Below the pieces are notes generated by a model, which was given only the letters and a program-made list of their open reading frames with translations, was not told the origin of the DNA and made no database searches. Shown one piece after another: positions 17,112 to 25,693 of a stretch of DNA of 64,000 nucleotides. The stretch spans positions 62,001 to 126,000 of the forward strand of contig JBFGKE010000006.1 in NCBI GenBank assembly GCA_041576815.1, given 5' to 3'. Numbering within the stretch: position 1 is the first letter of the stretch; each line of letters starts with the position of its first letter. The position numbers were made by a program, and so were the translations under genes. This stretch comes from SG8-38 sp041576815 (GTDB taxonomy: Bacteria; Myxococcota_A; Polyangia; Polyangiales; Houyiibacteriaceae).

Positions 17112-17980
17112 GACTGCTCCGAGGTCAGCACGGTCAGACTCACCTCTTTAGACGCATTGACGTGCGTGATGATTGTGACGACGACGCCTTCACGCTCTGC
17201 AGAAACCAAGTGCGCGCCGTCGATCGCGATCGTTTGCGAGGCGGCTTGCGCGATTGTCCGCCAACCTGCGGTTGGAAGGACGCTTCGGTAGAACGCGGCG
17301 ACTTCCGCGGCAGACTGCTCATCGATGCGATAGACGAAAACACCACTCGGACCGCCCTCTTCAAACGCCGATAGAATGCGCCGTGATTTGGCAGGACGCG
17401 GAACCCCGTCGGGATCGCGTCCCTCTGCGTCGCCGCGCCCTGGAGGAAGTAGAGAAGACACGCGCAGGCCCGATTCCGTCCACGCGGTGAGAAGAAACGT
17501 CTTGTCCCCACCGTCGACGCGACGAGCGAACGCGTACCGAATGCCACCCAGCTCGGCGAGATCACCATTCTTGGCAAACAGCACGAAACCACGCACGACC
17601 TCGCCGAGCGAACGCGCGCTCGTCACCCCGAGGCACGCCACGTGACCTGCGTCCCCGGGATGTCTCGCGCCGTTCGACCCGCACAGGTCTTCGTAGTGGC
17701 TCAGCACATCGCCAAGCGGTGCGGAGACGACCTCCGTCTGGAAAGAGACGTCGGCACCATTCAGATGAAGCGTGCGCGCGCGTTTGGACTCAGAGCCGGG
17801 GAAAAGCATCGCCTCTCTTTGTGAGAAGCCATCATTCGTCTCTGCGTCTGCGAAGCGCAGTGCAGAAGCGACGACCGCGATGGACACGCAGCATGCAAAC
17901 GCGGCCATCCTGAGGATGCAAGAAGTGAGACGAAAGGCCCGCCGAGCGAGCTCGCGTGTGCGCTCAACGGCAGACTTCAT
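17105..17980 (-). CDS. Exported protein of unknown function, Tad locus
   Basis: Unrecognised 291-aa protein. ATG at 17980 is chosen over the ATG six bases upstream because a GGAG sits seven bases before it. An N-terminal hydrophobic segment (about 20-45) is a signal peptide or anchor. The mature part has a cytosolic-looking alpha/beta composition with three Cys pairs and no known motif; its position in the chain, just before cpaB, suggests a periplasmic accessory of the pilus. The start overlaps the end of the preceding TadE-like gene, and the stop overlaps cpaB. Confidence 0.6.
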   Translation of the reverse strand: MKSAVERTRELARRAFRLTSCILRMAAFACCVSIAVVASALRFADAETNDGFSQREAMLFPGSESKRARTLHLNGADVSFQTEVVSAPLGDVLSHYEDLCGSNGARHPGDAGHVACLGVTSARSLGEVVRGFVLFAKNGDLAELGGIRYAFARRVDGGDKTFLLTAWTESGLRVSSLLPPGRGDAEGRDPDGVPRPAKSRRILSAFEEGGPSGVFVYRIDEQSAAEVAAFYRSVLPTAGWRTIAQAASQTIAIDGAHLVSAEREGVVVTIITHVNASKEVSLTVLTSEQSW

Positions 17981-18497
17981 TTGCATACTCCGTCGTTCCG
18001 AGACCCGTGCGGCATGCGTGCTCGAGAACGTTGAAACCATCCTCTGCGCGCCGCGTCGTAGTGTTGCAGAGCAACGTGGTGACGCCCTGCTGTCGACCAA
18101 CCTGCGGGGTCACCATGCTTGGCATTGCTGTCATGGCGACACCAACTCCGTGCGTGACCGTGCCAAGCAGGTAGCGCCCCACGTCACCAAGGGAGGAATC
18201 CAACGAGAAGCCCACGTCTCCGACACGAAATGCATCGTCGAGCCCACCAGCCCGCACTTCGCCCTCGATCCGGCCGCAGTCCGCGTGTTGGCAGCTGGCA
18301 GGTGGACACTGACCCGAATCGGCCTGCAGCCACGCCAAGCGACGCGCTCGCGACTTCGCTTCGAGCTTTGCCGCGTACATCCCATGAAAGGCCACGACGC
18401 CAGCTAGGAGGGCCGCGAAAACGGGGAAGCAAATCAGTGCTTCGGCCATCGCCGCGCCGCGCTGATCTCGAAGCAATGAAGTGGGTGAAGAACTCAT
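17964..18497 (-). CDS. TadE-like minor pseudopilin
   Basis: A 177-aa protein. ATG at 18497 gives a TadE-type N-terminus: short basic leader, then D-Q-R-G followed by A-A-M-A-E-A-L and a hydrophobic helix (about 18-40), the processing pattern of Flp-type pseudopilins cut by the TadV peptidase after Gly. The frame stays open to 19316 but that part lies over the neighbouring gene and reads as non-coding. The C-terminal part holds several Cys that could form disulfides. Third of three pseudopilin-like genes in a row. Confidence 0.7.
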   Translation of the reverse strand: MSSSPTSLLRDQRGAAMAEALICFPVFAALLAGVVAFHGMYAAKLEAKSRARRLAWLQADSGQCPPASCQHADCGRIEGEVRAGGLDDAFRVGDVGFSLDSSLGDVGRYLLGTVTHGVGVAMTAMPSMVTPQVGRQQGVTTLLCNTTTRRAEDGFNVLEHACRTGLGTTEYANEVCR

Positions 18498-18504
18498 GAA
18501 TCGC

Positions 18505-19704
18505 TCAGTGTGCGGACACCGCGCCGACAGCGAAGTCGCGCGCAAGGTCGCAAAGACCTGAAAGACCCTCGAGGGAGCCGCGGCCGCTCGCGCCCGCACA
18601 GGCCCCGAGAAATTGCCGGGGCAGCAAGTCACGCGAGATTCGAAACCTGCGTAGGCGAGCACGCCATTGCTGTTTCCATAGCCATAGCGACCTATGGTCG
18701 GTGCCGTTGAAATAGTATTCGGACTGGGCGAAACCGAGCCGTCCGACTTGGTGCGCCTGGTAAGCCGCGTTCCGGCCATCATCGTCGCCTCCCTGAGCCG
18801 CGCGGGCACCACGTTCGCCGTGCTGCCAGTGGCCGGCGTGGGGGCTCGCGCCGAAATCGTACGCTCGATACTGGAACTCTTCGTGACCAAGCCAGAGGAA
18901 TGAGCCGTCATCGCGTTCGACGACGACGCGCCGGGGTGGCCGAACGATGCCCTCCGTGCAGGTTCGGCGCTTTCCGAGGCGAAGTGCCTTGCCAACGAGG
19001 CCGCCAAGAAAGCGCAGGAGCCACTTGGGAACCCGGGAGCGGACATTCGAAAGCCTGCTCGCCATGCCATCGGACACGCGATCGCAAGGGATCCCGATGT
19101 CGTCTTCCTCGACGGGCAAACCACGTCCGCCGTCGGGAAGTCGTGGACCGAGCATCGGAACCACGAATCCTGCCACGACGGGCGGGTCGTATGCCGGCTG
19201 AAAAGCCATGGCGTCGACGGCGCGTGCCTGCGCCAATAGCGGGTAGCCGCGCTGCACAGTATGATGGGCAACGTCGAGCGCATCGTGAGCGACGCGAACG
19301 AACTGCTCGATCGCATCGCCGACCCGCTCGGTGGTGCTCTCTACGGGAGTCAACACGCCGATGAGAGGCACCGCCTTTGGTGCAAATACAACGCTAGCCG
19401 CGAGGGCGCCCAGCACGGCTAGGACGATCTCGAGAAGCACTTCCACGCTGCGAATGACGAGAAGAATGCCTGCGGTCACCGCCATGACGACGTTGAGCAG
19501 AACGTGTAGGTTCATGCCCTTGGCTGACATCACGGCCGCCGCGTGGGCGCCAGCGTCTGCACCGTCCTGCAGGGTGCGCCGATAGATGACGGCGTCGCCA
19601 ACCCCCAAAACGAAATAGAGCGCTCCGATGGCAAACAACGACATGAACAAAGACATGAGCATCATGGATCCGCGGGTATCGCCGCTCAGCCGATCACGGC
19701 TCAT
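18505..19704 (-). CDS. TadG-like pilus assembly protein (Tad domain)
   Basis: A 399-aa protein with a TadG/Tad-domain start: a short leader with D-T-R-G-S-M-M-L-M-S then a hydrophobic helix (about 16-40) followed by R-R-T-L-Q-D-G-A-D-A-G-A-H-A-A-A, the characteristic Tad region. A second, longer hydrophobic segment at about 70-115 is unusual for TadG and may be an added membrane hairpin. The C-terminal 250 residues are extracellular-like and unrecognised. ATG at 19704 overlaps the TadE-like stop (ATGA); 7 bases separate it from the next gene. Confidence 0.72.
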   Translation of the reverse strand: MSRDRLSGDTRGSMMLMSLFMSLFAIGALYFVLGVGDAVIYRRTLQDGADAGAHAAAVMSAKGMNLHVLLNVVMAVTAGILLVIRSVEVLLEIVLAVLGALAASVVFAPKAVPLIGVLTPVESTTERVGDAIEQFVRVAHDALDVAHHTVQRGYPLLAQARAVDAMAFQPAYDPPVVAGFVVPMLGPRLPDGGRGLPVEEDDIGIPCDRVSDGMASRLSNVRSRVPKWLLRFLGGLVGKALRLGKRRTCTEGIVRPPRRVVVERDDGSFLWLGHEEFQYRAYDFGASPHAGHWQHGERGARAAQGGDDDGRNAAYQAHQVGRLGFAQSEYYFNGTDHRSLWLWKQQWRARLRRFRISRDLLPRQFLGACAGASGRGSLEGLSGLCDLARDFAVGAVSAH

Positions 19705-20498
19705 GATTGCCCTCCCCCCTGCGTTCGATACTCGTACGGAGCGTCATGAATCATGAGTGCCGACTCCCGCCGGATGACACGGAAGCGACCGCCCACCAGA
19801 CGCTGGGCAGTCGGAAAGAACGCGTCATCAAGCTCGCTCTGGAAGTCGAGATCGTGAAAGGGCGAGCACAAGAGCCGACGCGCCCACGGAATCACGCACT
19901 GATATGCGTACGTGACTCGGACCACGATTTCGGGACCGGTGGCCACGTCCGCCTGAGCTCCAGGGAAAGTCACCGCAAGCGCAAAGGGCTGATAGTACAG
20001 GGCGCTTAGAAGTCTTCGTTCGCCCGCGACCGCCTCCGCGAGGCTGGGCCGCGAATTCTGGCCGACGTTGAACGGCGACAAGGGCATCGCGGGGACGTGC
20101 GCGGCAAGCCGGATCGTGTTGAGACGAGAGCGCCCGAGGTTCACCAGCACATCGTTGGATAACGTGGCAGCAATTCCTCGCGGGTTTGGGCTGCCACGAA
20201 ACGAGGAACCAAGCCGTCCGAGAGCTTGCCTGAAGTCATTCAGGCTGACCCGGTTGCGGTCCAAGCTTCGTTCCGGCTCGCCGCCGTAGTAGCTTGGGTC
20301 GTCAGCAAGCACGACCGCGGCTGAACGCGCGGCCGAGTCCGCCGAGTGTTTGACGACGAGATCCGCGTAAGCGGAAAACGCCAGTTGAACAGTGCACAGA
20401 AAAAACGTCCACATCGGGACGAACGCGATAAGGAACTCGAGGAACACGACCCCCGACTGGTCCGTCCCGAGATCTCGAAGAGCTCGCCCCCTTCGCAT
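19701..20498 (-). CDS. TadE-like pseudopilin
   Basis: A 265-aa protein. ATG at 20498 shares one base with the tadV stop (TGATG) and gives a TadE N-terminus: D-Q-S-G then V-V-F-L-E-F-L-I-A-F, so Gly at the cleavage site and Glu at +5, followed by a hydrophobic helix (about 20-42). The 225-residue C-terminal part is soluble with a pair of Cys (C-V-I-P-W-A-R-R-L-L-C). The frame upstream to 20789 is over tadV and is not coding in this frame. Confidence 0.75.
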   Translation of the reverse strand: MRRGRALRDLGTDQSGVVFLEFLIAFVPMWTFFLCTVQLAFSAYADLVVKHSADSAARSAAVVLADDPSYYGGEPERSLDRNRVSLNDFRQALGRLGSSFRGSPNPRGIAATLSNDVLVNLGRSRLNTIRLAAHVPAMPLSPFNVGQNSRPSLAEAVAGERRLLSALYYQPFALAVTFPGAQADVATGPEIVVRVTYAYQCVIPWARRLLCSPFHDLDFQSELDDAFFPTAQRLVGGRFRVIRRESALMIHDAPYEYRTQGGGQS

Positions 20499-21043
20499 CA
20501 CAACGCGCTCCAAGCTAGAACGAGCCGCGGAGCAGAGAAGCCCGCAGTAGCCAAGAAAATACCGGTGCCAAGACGCACGGAAGCGGAGAGCGCTGCACAA
20601 CGGTTCTGACGCCAGCGCCGCGGAAGTGCCGGGCCGACGGTGACGATGATTGCGTTGCCCAGCGTGCGAATGAGGTCGCCCTTCCAAGCGAGCCCTGCAC
20701 ACGCGGCGACCAGCGCGAATGCCATCGCTGCCAACTGGATCTCGATGCCGGCAAGCAAGTCGAACCCGGTGATCGCACCGAGCGCGCAAAACAGCTTCAC
20801 GTCCCCGCCCCCCATCGCACCCCGGCGAAACAGCAGATAGGGGACGAGGCCGCTCAACAAGGCAGCAGCAATGCTGAGAAGCGCTTGCTCAGCGCCGGAG
20901 GCAAGCCCATACGCGATCGGTGCCGCCAAGATGCTCGGCAGCGTCAGCCAATTCGGGATCTCGCCTCGACGCCAATCCCAGAACGCGGCAACGCCTGCAA
21001 CACCGAGCGCCAGAGCCGCTGCAACCGCCTCTGCCAGGCTCAT
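20498..21043 (-). CDS. cpaA: CpaA/TadV-type prepilin peptidase
   Basis: Inner-membrane aspartic prepilin peptidase of 181 aa that removes the leader of Flp and TadE/F-like pilins. Seen: hydrophobic helices throughout, first catalytic Asp at D23 (in W-D-W-R-R-G-E-I-P-N) and second at D81 in G-G-G-D-V-K, the GxGD-type motif. It is the short form without a methylation domain, as usual for TadV. It sits eight bases downstream of flp and overlaps the TadE-like gene. Confidence 0.92.
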   Translation of the reverse strand: MSLAEAVAAALALGVAGVAAFWDWRRGEIPNWLTLPSILAAPIAYGLASGAEQALLSIAAALLSGLVPYLLFRRGAMGGGDVKLFCALGAITGFDLLAGIEIQLAAMAFALVAACAGLAWKGDLIRTLGNAIIVTVGPALPRRWRQNRCAALSASVRLGTGIFLATAGFSAPRLVLAWSAL

Positions 21044-21051
21044 ACGGGCCT

Positions 21052-21240
21052 CTATTGAACGACGTCGGCGATGTAGCCGTCGGCCGCTTCGACTTCACCG
21101 ATCAAGGTCTCGCCGAACTGCTGCCATGCGGCAATTCCGACGACCGCGATCAGGCCGAGAACGATGATGTACTCGACGGTCGTCAGCCCACGCTGATCGC
21201 GCACGAGACAGCTTCTTTGCGTCGGTTCTTCTTTGTTCAT
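21052..21240 (-). CDS. flp: Flp-family type IVb pilin
   Basis: Major pilin candidate of 62 aa. ATG at 21240 follows a GAAAGG-like ribosome site. Seen: a leader of ~19 residues ending D-Q-R-G, cleavage before L-T-T-V-E-Y (Glu +5, Tyr +6 of the Flp motif), then a single hydrophobic helix (about 24-38) and a short acidic tail. Flp pilins are usually 50-80 aa, so length is normal. The frame open to 21399 upstream is not used because it reads through a candidate second pilin ORF in another frame. Confidence 0.88.
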   Translation of the reverse strand: MNKEEPTQRSCLVRDQRGLTTVEYIIVLGLIAVVGIAAWQQFGETLIGEVEAADGYIADVVQ

Positions 21241-21254
21241 GGACACCGCCTTTC

Positions 21255-21389
21255 TCAGGGAAATGGCAAAAGGATGAAGAGCTTCGTCAGGTAATAGGCC
21301 TGCACGAGCGGCACGCCGAGGCCGTAGAGGGCCAGGCCCGCCGTGAGGACGACGACCCCGGTCAACAACGTGTACTCCGCGAACACCAC
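21255..21389 (-). CDS. Candidate short Flp-like pilin upstream of flp
   Basis: A 44-codon frame, too short for normal gene callers, read from GTG at 21389 (second GTG at 21386), with a stop immediately upstream in frame. It encodes V-V-F-A-E-Y-T-L-L-T-G-V-V-V-L-T then a Gly/Leu-rich hydrophobic stretch and a Tyr-Tyr-Leu-Thr-Lys segment. The E-Y-x-L-L pattern plus hydrophobic helix is that of the mature Flp N-terminus, but the Gly-containing leader is missing and no clear ribosome site is seen. It could be a leaderless Flp-like protein, a truncated pilin gene, or chance. It ends 14 bases before flp. Confidence 0.4.
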   Translation of the reverse strand: MVFAEYTLLTGVVVLTAGLALYGLGVPLVQAYYLTKLFILLPFP

Positions 21390-21433
21390 GAACCATCATC
21401 GGTCGAGGGCGCGCGATGTTGCGCTGGTTTCAG

Positions 21434-21820
21434 TCAGTACGCCGGGCAACCGGCGAGCTGCTGCTCCCGCCGCCGCTTGTTTCGTTTCTGAAGGCGCTTG
21501 CCGCTCACGATCGCGGCTGTGAAGCCGACCACAGCCATCACGATGCCGCCCGCAAGCATGCCTTTGCCGCTGTTGGTGAGCGACCCGTCCTTCGTGCGCT
21601 GGCTGCCCGCGACGGCCAAGCCTACGCCTCCCGCGCTGACGATCGGCGAGATGATGACGCCCGAAAGCGGGCCGGCTCGCGAGACGTAGTCGGCGCAGGG
21701 GTTCTGGCGGTGGGTGACGGTGGCAGGGAGCGCGCCCTTTCTCGGGATGTCCGCGGCGGCCGTGCTCGTCATGCCGACGATCAGGACGGGGACCAGTAAA
21801 CCGTGAACGACGCCTCTCAC
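21434..21820 (-). CDS. Small exported membrane protein, head of Tad locus
   Basis: Unrecognised 128-aa protein, start taken at GTG 21820, giving a signal peptide-like N-terminus (1-23, ending S-T-A-A-A-D). A Gly/Ala-rich region with two possible membrane helices (about 48-66 and 85-105) precedes a very basic tail K-R-L-Q-K-R-N-K-R-R-R. It is the first gene of the same-strand chain that leads to the pilins, but 45 bases from the candidate small pilin, so membership in the Tad operon is likely rather than proven. Confidence 0.55.
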   Translation of the reverse strand: MRGVVHGLLVPVLIVGMTSTAAADIPRKGALPATVTHRQNPCADYVSRAGPLSGVIISPIVSAGGVGLAVAGSQRTKDGSLTNSGKGMLAGGIVMAVVGFTAAIVSGKRLQKRNKRRREQQLAGCPAY

Positions 21821-21871
21821 CTCAGCTTCCTCGGCAACTTCGACGCACCCGGTCACTCCCGATTCAACGCG

Positions 21872-22045
21872 CCAGAAAAAGGGGACTGTCCCCTATATAA
21901 TTCGTACGGCGCAGAAAAAGGGGACTGTCCCCTATATAATTTCGTACGGCGAGTGGCGATTGGGGGGGATGGGCCCTTCATTCCCACCCTGCCGCCCCCA
22001 TACGAGCGCCTGCGGAGTAAGAAAAGGGGACTGTCCCCTATATAA
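21872..22045. repeat. Cluster of REP-like GGGGACTGTCCCC palindromes
   Basis: Three copies of the 13-base palindrome, at 21881-21893, 21920-21932 and 22026-22038, each preceded by AAAA and followed by CCTATATAA. The first two are direct tandem repeats with a 39-base period that includes TTCGTACGGC. The third stands about 100 bases away beside the L,D-transpeptidase gene end. Unlike copies A and B, the three here are all in the same orientation. They fill most of the gap between the Tad locus start and the L,D-transpeptidase gene. Confidence 0.85.
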
Positions 22046-22060
22046 ATTCTCCTACACGGT

Positions 22061-23290
22061 TTAGTGAATGTGGATCGTGGTGGGGCGGTCTTCGGGGATG
22101 GGGAGGATGGCGTTCCAGCCGGGGGGTAAGACTGGCTGGGTGAAGTTGAAGAGGGTGCGGGCGTCCTTCGGGGAGAGGTTGATGCAGCCGTGGCTTCGGC
22201 GGCGGCCGAAGTCATTGTGCCAGAACGCGGCGTGGAAGCCGTAGCTGCCCTTGAAGAACTGGACCCAGGGGACGTCTTGGATCGAGTAGTTGGCCGGTAA
22301 ATCGGTGCGCTCGATGTCGTCCATGTCGGTGTAGTCGAGCTTCACCCAGATTTGGTGGATGCCGAGGGGGGTCTCGAGCTTTTTGCCGGGGCGGCCGGTG
22401 GAGACGAGCGTGGTGAACATCGGGGTGGTGCCCTGGTAGGCGACGAGCACCTGCTGGTCGATGTCGATGTCGATCCAGCGGTCGGTCGGCCCAACCCCTT
22501 CAGGTGGGGCGACGAGCGTTGGGCGCGCGAGCTCGGCGGTGCGAACCCAGCCCTTTTCCACCTGCGTCCACGCCCCGCGCGTGCCGATGACTTCGACGCG
22601 CGTGTGCTTGTCGAGCCGGGCGATCGTCCGCCCCTGCGGTTTGTCGAAGAGCTTCCCAGGCCTCGGCGCCACCCACGCCACGTCGAGCGGCTGCCCGGCC
22701 TCGAGCGTCACGCCTGAAAACGCGCTCCCTTGCACGAAGTGCACCGAGCCCTTTTCGATCCACTGGTGCCGCCGGTTGCGCACGAACGCCACGCCTTCGT
22801 AGACGGTCTCTCCCGTGACCACGATGCCAAAGCCTTTGCTGAGCGCCTCGACGTAATCGTTTCGAAAGTAGTCGCTCGGGTGGTGATACGCGCGCGTGCC
22901 GTCGAAGCGGATGAAGGCGTAGCGCTGCGGGAGCCGCTCGCCCCCAGCCCACTCGTCGACCTTCGGCCCGGGCGGCGCAGGTGACGGCTTCACGTGCGCT
23001 TCGCAGATGAAGAGCGCGTCGGCGGTTTGGTACCAGAAGCCGGTGGAGCACCCCGTGCCAAACACGCGCCGCGTGAACCCGAGCCTCGTGCCCGCCCCGA
23101 TGGTGCCGCGCCGCCGCGATGCGCCGTCGGGCTCGAGCATCACGGGCGCCCCATCGTCGATCACCTCGATTGACTGCGCCCAATGCGGCGGCGGTACGGC
23201 GGTTTGGCCGACCTCGGTGTCGGCGTGCAGGGGGCTTGCAAAAAGCAGCGCCAAACACGCCATCGCTGCCAGCCGTACGACCCCACCCAT
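22061..23290 (-). CDS. L,D-transpeptidase (YkuD) with SH3-like region
   Basis: Exported 409-aa L,D-transpeptidase that would make 3-3 peptidoglycan cross-links or attach proteins to the wall. Seen: signal peptide 1-23 ending L-H-A-D; bacterial SH3-like segments around 45-95 and 210-255 (W-T-Q-V-E-K-G-W-V); and a YkuD catalytic domain from about 268, with H-A-A-F-W and S-H-G-C-I-N-L at 366-372, Cys369 being the nucleophile. The rest of the chain is unassigned. The gene stands alone, with REP copies immediately 3' of it. Confidence 0.9.
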   Translation of the reverse strand: MGGVVRLAAMACLALLFASPLHADTEVGQTAVPPPHWAQSIEVIDDGAPVMLEPDGASRRRGTIGAGTRLGFTRRVFGTGCSTGFWYQTADALFICEAHVKPSPAPPGPKVDEWAGGERLPQRYAFIRFDGTRAYHHPSDYFRNDYVEALSKGFGIVVTGETVYEGVAFVRNRRHQWIEKGSVHFVQGSAFSGVTLEAGQPLDVAWVAPRPGKLFDKPQGRTIARLDKHTRVEVIGTRGAWTQVEKGWVRTAELARPTLVAPPEGVGPTDRWIDIDIDQQVLVAYQGTTPMFTTLVSTGRPGKKLETPLGIHQIWVKLDYTDMDDIERTDLPANYSIQDVPWVQFFKGSYGFHAAFWHNDFGRRRSHGCINLSPKDARTLFNFTQPVLPPGWNAILPIPEDRPTTIHIH

Positions 23291-23467
23291 CGCTCCTATG
23301 ATAAGCGCCTCGGCCCCAGAGGAGCGACCTCGATACAGGGGTCACCATAAAAGGAGTACATTTAGTCACTATTTTGGAATACCCTTCCGGAGTCACACAC
23401 CGCGATGACGCCTCAGCGCGTCCCGTTCAGCCAGACGCTCAGGCGCCCTCGCAGTTGGGAGGTCGCG

Positions 23468-24274
23468 ATGAAGTACTTGATGATTGCGTTTGCGCTTTGC
23501 GCGCTGCCCGTTCTGGGATGCGCGGAAGAGGACGGCGTCGAGAACGGCGACGGCGGAGCCGGAGGCACGGGGGCCTCGGGCGGAAGCGGCGGCTCGGCTG
23601 GTACCGGTACCGTGACGACTGGGATCCGGTTCACCGAGGTCGACGCGGAGGGGACGTCCACCAACCTCGATGGGGTCGAGCTCTGCCAGGCCGACACCGA
23701 CAACTGCGACATCAGCGACGGGATCGGAGTGGCGGTCATCGAGGTCCCGGCGGACCAAGAGATCACGTTGACCGCCGAGAAGGAAGGCTATGTCCCGTGG
23801 ATCACCGGCGACGTGAGCAACGGCGACGCGGACCTCATCACGATTCGGCGCATGCACACGCACGCGCAGATGACCGAGGTCATGGAGCAGCAGCTCGGCG
23901 GCAGCTATCCACTGGCCGATGGTGTCGTCGGCCTCGTTCGATTCCCCACCCACAGCGCCGGCGGCGTGACCTTCGCCCCGGTCGGCGACACGGCGAACGA
24001 GGTGGGCAACTCGTTCTACTTCGACGGCACGACCGAAGAGTACGGCACCGAACATGGCGCAACCGGCCCCTATGGCGGACTCGGATACGTGCTCCCGCTC
24101 GGCGACGGCGGCTTCATGTCAGTGACCGAGGGCGTGCAGACGTTCGAGCTCGGCGGCACTGGCGGCGACTGCCCCGTGTCGTGGGGCTGGCCGGGCGACA
24201 CGCCCAACCACATCCGTGTGCCGGTGCGCGCCGGCTATCGCACCTACGGAAGCTGGAACTGCGAGCTTCCATAG
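23468..24274 (+). CDS. Surface lipoprotein with Gly/Ser-rich linker
   Basis: Unrecognised 268-aa lipoprotein. ATG at 23468 is supported by GGGAGG at 23457-23462 and by the signal peptide that follows (lipobox V-L-G-C, Cys about residue 18). A Gly/Ser/Thr-rich spacer (about 27-47) lifts a C-terminal domain of ~215 residues from the membrane. That domain begins with an Ig/carboxypeptidase-regulatory-like segment (I-T-L-T-A-E-K-E-G-Y near 99-108) and contains few charged clusters. Such G/S spacers are common in myxobacterial surface lipoproteins. The stop is 12 bases from the convergent activator gene. Confidence 0.7.
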   Translation: MKYLMIAFALCALPVLGCAEEDGVENGDGGAGGTGASGGSGGSAGTGTVTTGIRFTEVDAEGTSTNLDGVELCQADTDNCDISDGIGVAVIEVPADQEITLTAEKEGYVPWITGDVSNGDADLITIRRMHTHAQMTEVMEQQLGGSYPLADGVVGLVRFPTHSAGGVTFAPVGDTANEVGNSFYFDGTTEEYGTEHGATGPYGGLGYVLPLGDGGFMSVTEGVQTFELGGTGGDCPVSWGWPGDTPNHIRVPVRAGYRTYGSWNCELP

Positions 24275-24286
24275 CGGGGCGCTCGC

Positions 24287-25693
24287 TCAGTTCTGATCGT
24301 CCCCGTCGTCTGGCGTGGTATCCCCCCGCAACCCATACCGCTTCGCCAGCTCACGCAAATGATACCGCGTGAGGCCGGCGGCGCGGGCGCTTCGGCTGAT
24401 GTTGTCGCCGTGTTTGTCGAGCACGGCCTTCAGGTACTGCGCCTCGAACGCATCGACCACGCGCGCCTTGGCGTCTTTGAAGGGGATTTCGTTTTCGACG
24501 AACTGCTCGGCCGTGCCGCCGGGAAACACCAGGGGCGGCGTCTTGCGAGACGCGGGCATGAGGTCCTGGCTGCCGAGCTCGCTTCCATCGGCAAGCGACA
24601 CGGCGCGCTCGATCGTGTTCTTGAGCTCGCGCACGTTGCCGGGCCACGGATACGTTTGGAGCTTGATCATCGCGTCGTCGGCAATCGTGTAGTGCGCGCC
24701 CTCCCCCCGCGGCCCGCGCTTGGCCGACTCTTCGAGGAACTGCTGCGCCAGCGCCGGGATGTCCTCGGGCCGCTCGCGCAAGGGCGGGAGGTCCACTTGG
24801 ACTACGCTCAACCGGTAGTAGAGGTCTTCGCGAAACGTTCCGTCGTTCACCATCTGCCGGAGGTCTTTGTTGGTCGCGGCGATCACGCGCACGTCCACCG
24901 GAATCATCCGCGTCCCCCCGACCCGCTGCACCTCGCGCGTCTCGAGCACGCGTAGGAGCTTCGGCTGAAGCCCGAGGTCGAGCTCCCCGACCTCGTCCAA
25001 GAAGAGCGTCCCGCCGTCGGCCACCTCGAAGCATCCTTGCTTGCGGTCGGCCGCCCCGGTGAACGATCCGCGCTCGTGCCCGAACAAAATGCTCTCGATC
25101 AAATTGGCGGGGATCGCACTGCAGTCCTGCACGATCAGCGGCCGCTGCGCGCGCTTCGATGCGCGGTGAATCGCGCGCGCCACCAGCTCTTTGCCCGTGC
25201 CGGTTTCGCCGCGCACCAGCACCGTCAAATCCGACGCCGCCACCTTTTCGAGCACGGCGAAAATCTCGCGCATGCGCACGCCGTGGCCGATCAAATCATA
25301 GAACTGCTCGCGCCCGCTGAGGTCGATCTCGATCGACCCCGGCCCGTGCTCGAACCGAATCACCGTGTGCCCGACCCGAAGCGGCATCCCCGGCTCGAGC
25401 CACGCCTCGCGCACGCGCACCCCCGCGACCCAGGTGCCGTTGGTCGAGCCGAGGTCCCGCAGCAAGAAGCCGGCCTCGGTGGCGATGATCTCGCAGTGCG
25501 TGCCGCTCACGGCGTCGTCGGTCAGGGCCACGTCGCAGATCACGCTTCGGCCGATCGTCACCCGCTCGCTCGCGATGTCGAGGCGCTGGCCTTTTTCGGG
25601 CCCGTCTTCGACGACGAGCCGGCTCTTGCGCAGCTTGCGCTTCGTCGTCCTGCGCTCGGTGAAGACGGTCGTCAGCGCAGAGTCGTCGTTCAC
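24287..25693 (-). CDS. Sigma-54 activator with N-terminal FHA domain
   Basis: A 468-aa enhancer-binding protein. FHA domain at about 25-115 (G-R-S 48-50, S-G-T-H 63-66, L-G-S-T-N-G-T 81-87), AAA+ sigma-54 interaction domain at about 133-370 with Walker A GETGTGKE 162-169 and the loop G-S-F-T-G-A 209-214, and a C-terminal Fis-type helix-turn-helix near 430-458. FHA-controlled activators of this type are typical of myxobacteria and respond to phosphothreonine signals. GTG start overlaps the rpe stop (GTGA). Its target promoter is not identified. Confidence 0.92.
   Translation of the reverse strand: MNDDSALTTVFTERRTTKRKLRKSRLVVEDGPEKGQRLDIASERVTIGRSVICDVALTDDAVSGTHCEIIATEAGFLLRDLGSTNGTWVAGVRVREAWLEPGMPLRVGHTVIRFEHGPGSIEIDLSGREQFYDLIGHGVRMREIFAVLEKVAASDLTVLVRGETGTGKELVARAIHRASKRAQRPLIVQDCSAIPANLIESILFGHERGSFTGAADRKQGCFEVADGGTLFLDEVGELDLGLQPKLLRVLETREVQRVGGTRMIPVDVRVIAATNKDLRQMVNDGTFREDLYYRLSVVQVDLPPLRERPEDIPALAQQFLEESAKRGPRGEGAHYTIADDAMIKLQTYPWPGNVRELKNTIERAVSLADGSELGSQDLMPASRKTPPLVFPGGTAEQFVENEIPFKDAKARVVDAFEAQYLKAVLDKHGDNISRSARAAGLTRYHLRELAKRYGLRGDTTPDDGDDQN

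Noticed and set aside
18498..19316. Long open frame extending the TadE-like gene upstream
   Set aside because: It lies over the TadG-like gene on the same strand and its residues are Ser/Arg/Thr-rich and non-protein-like; the ATG at 18497 begins a proper pseudopilin.
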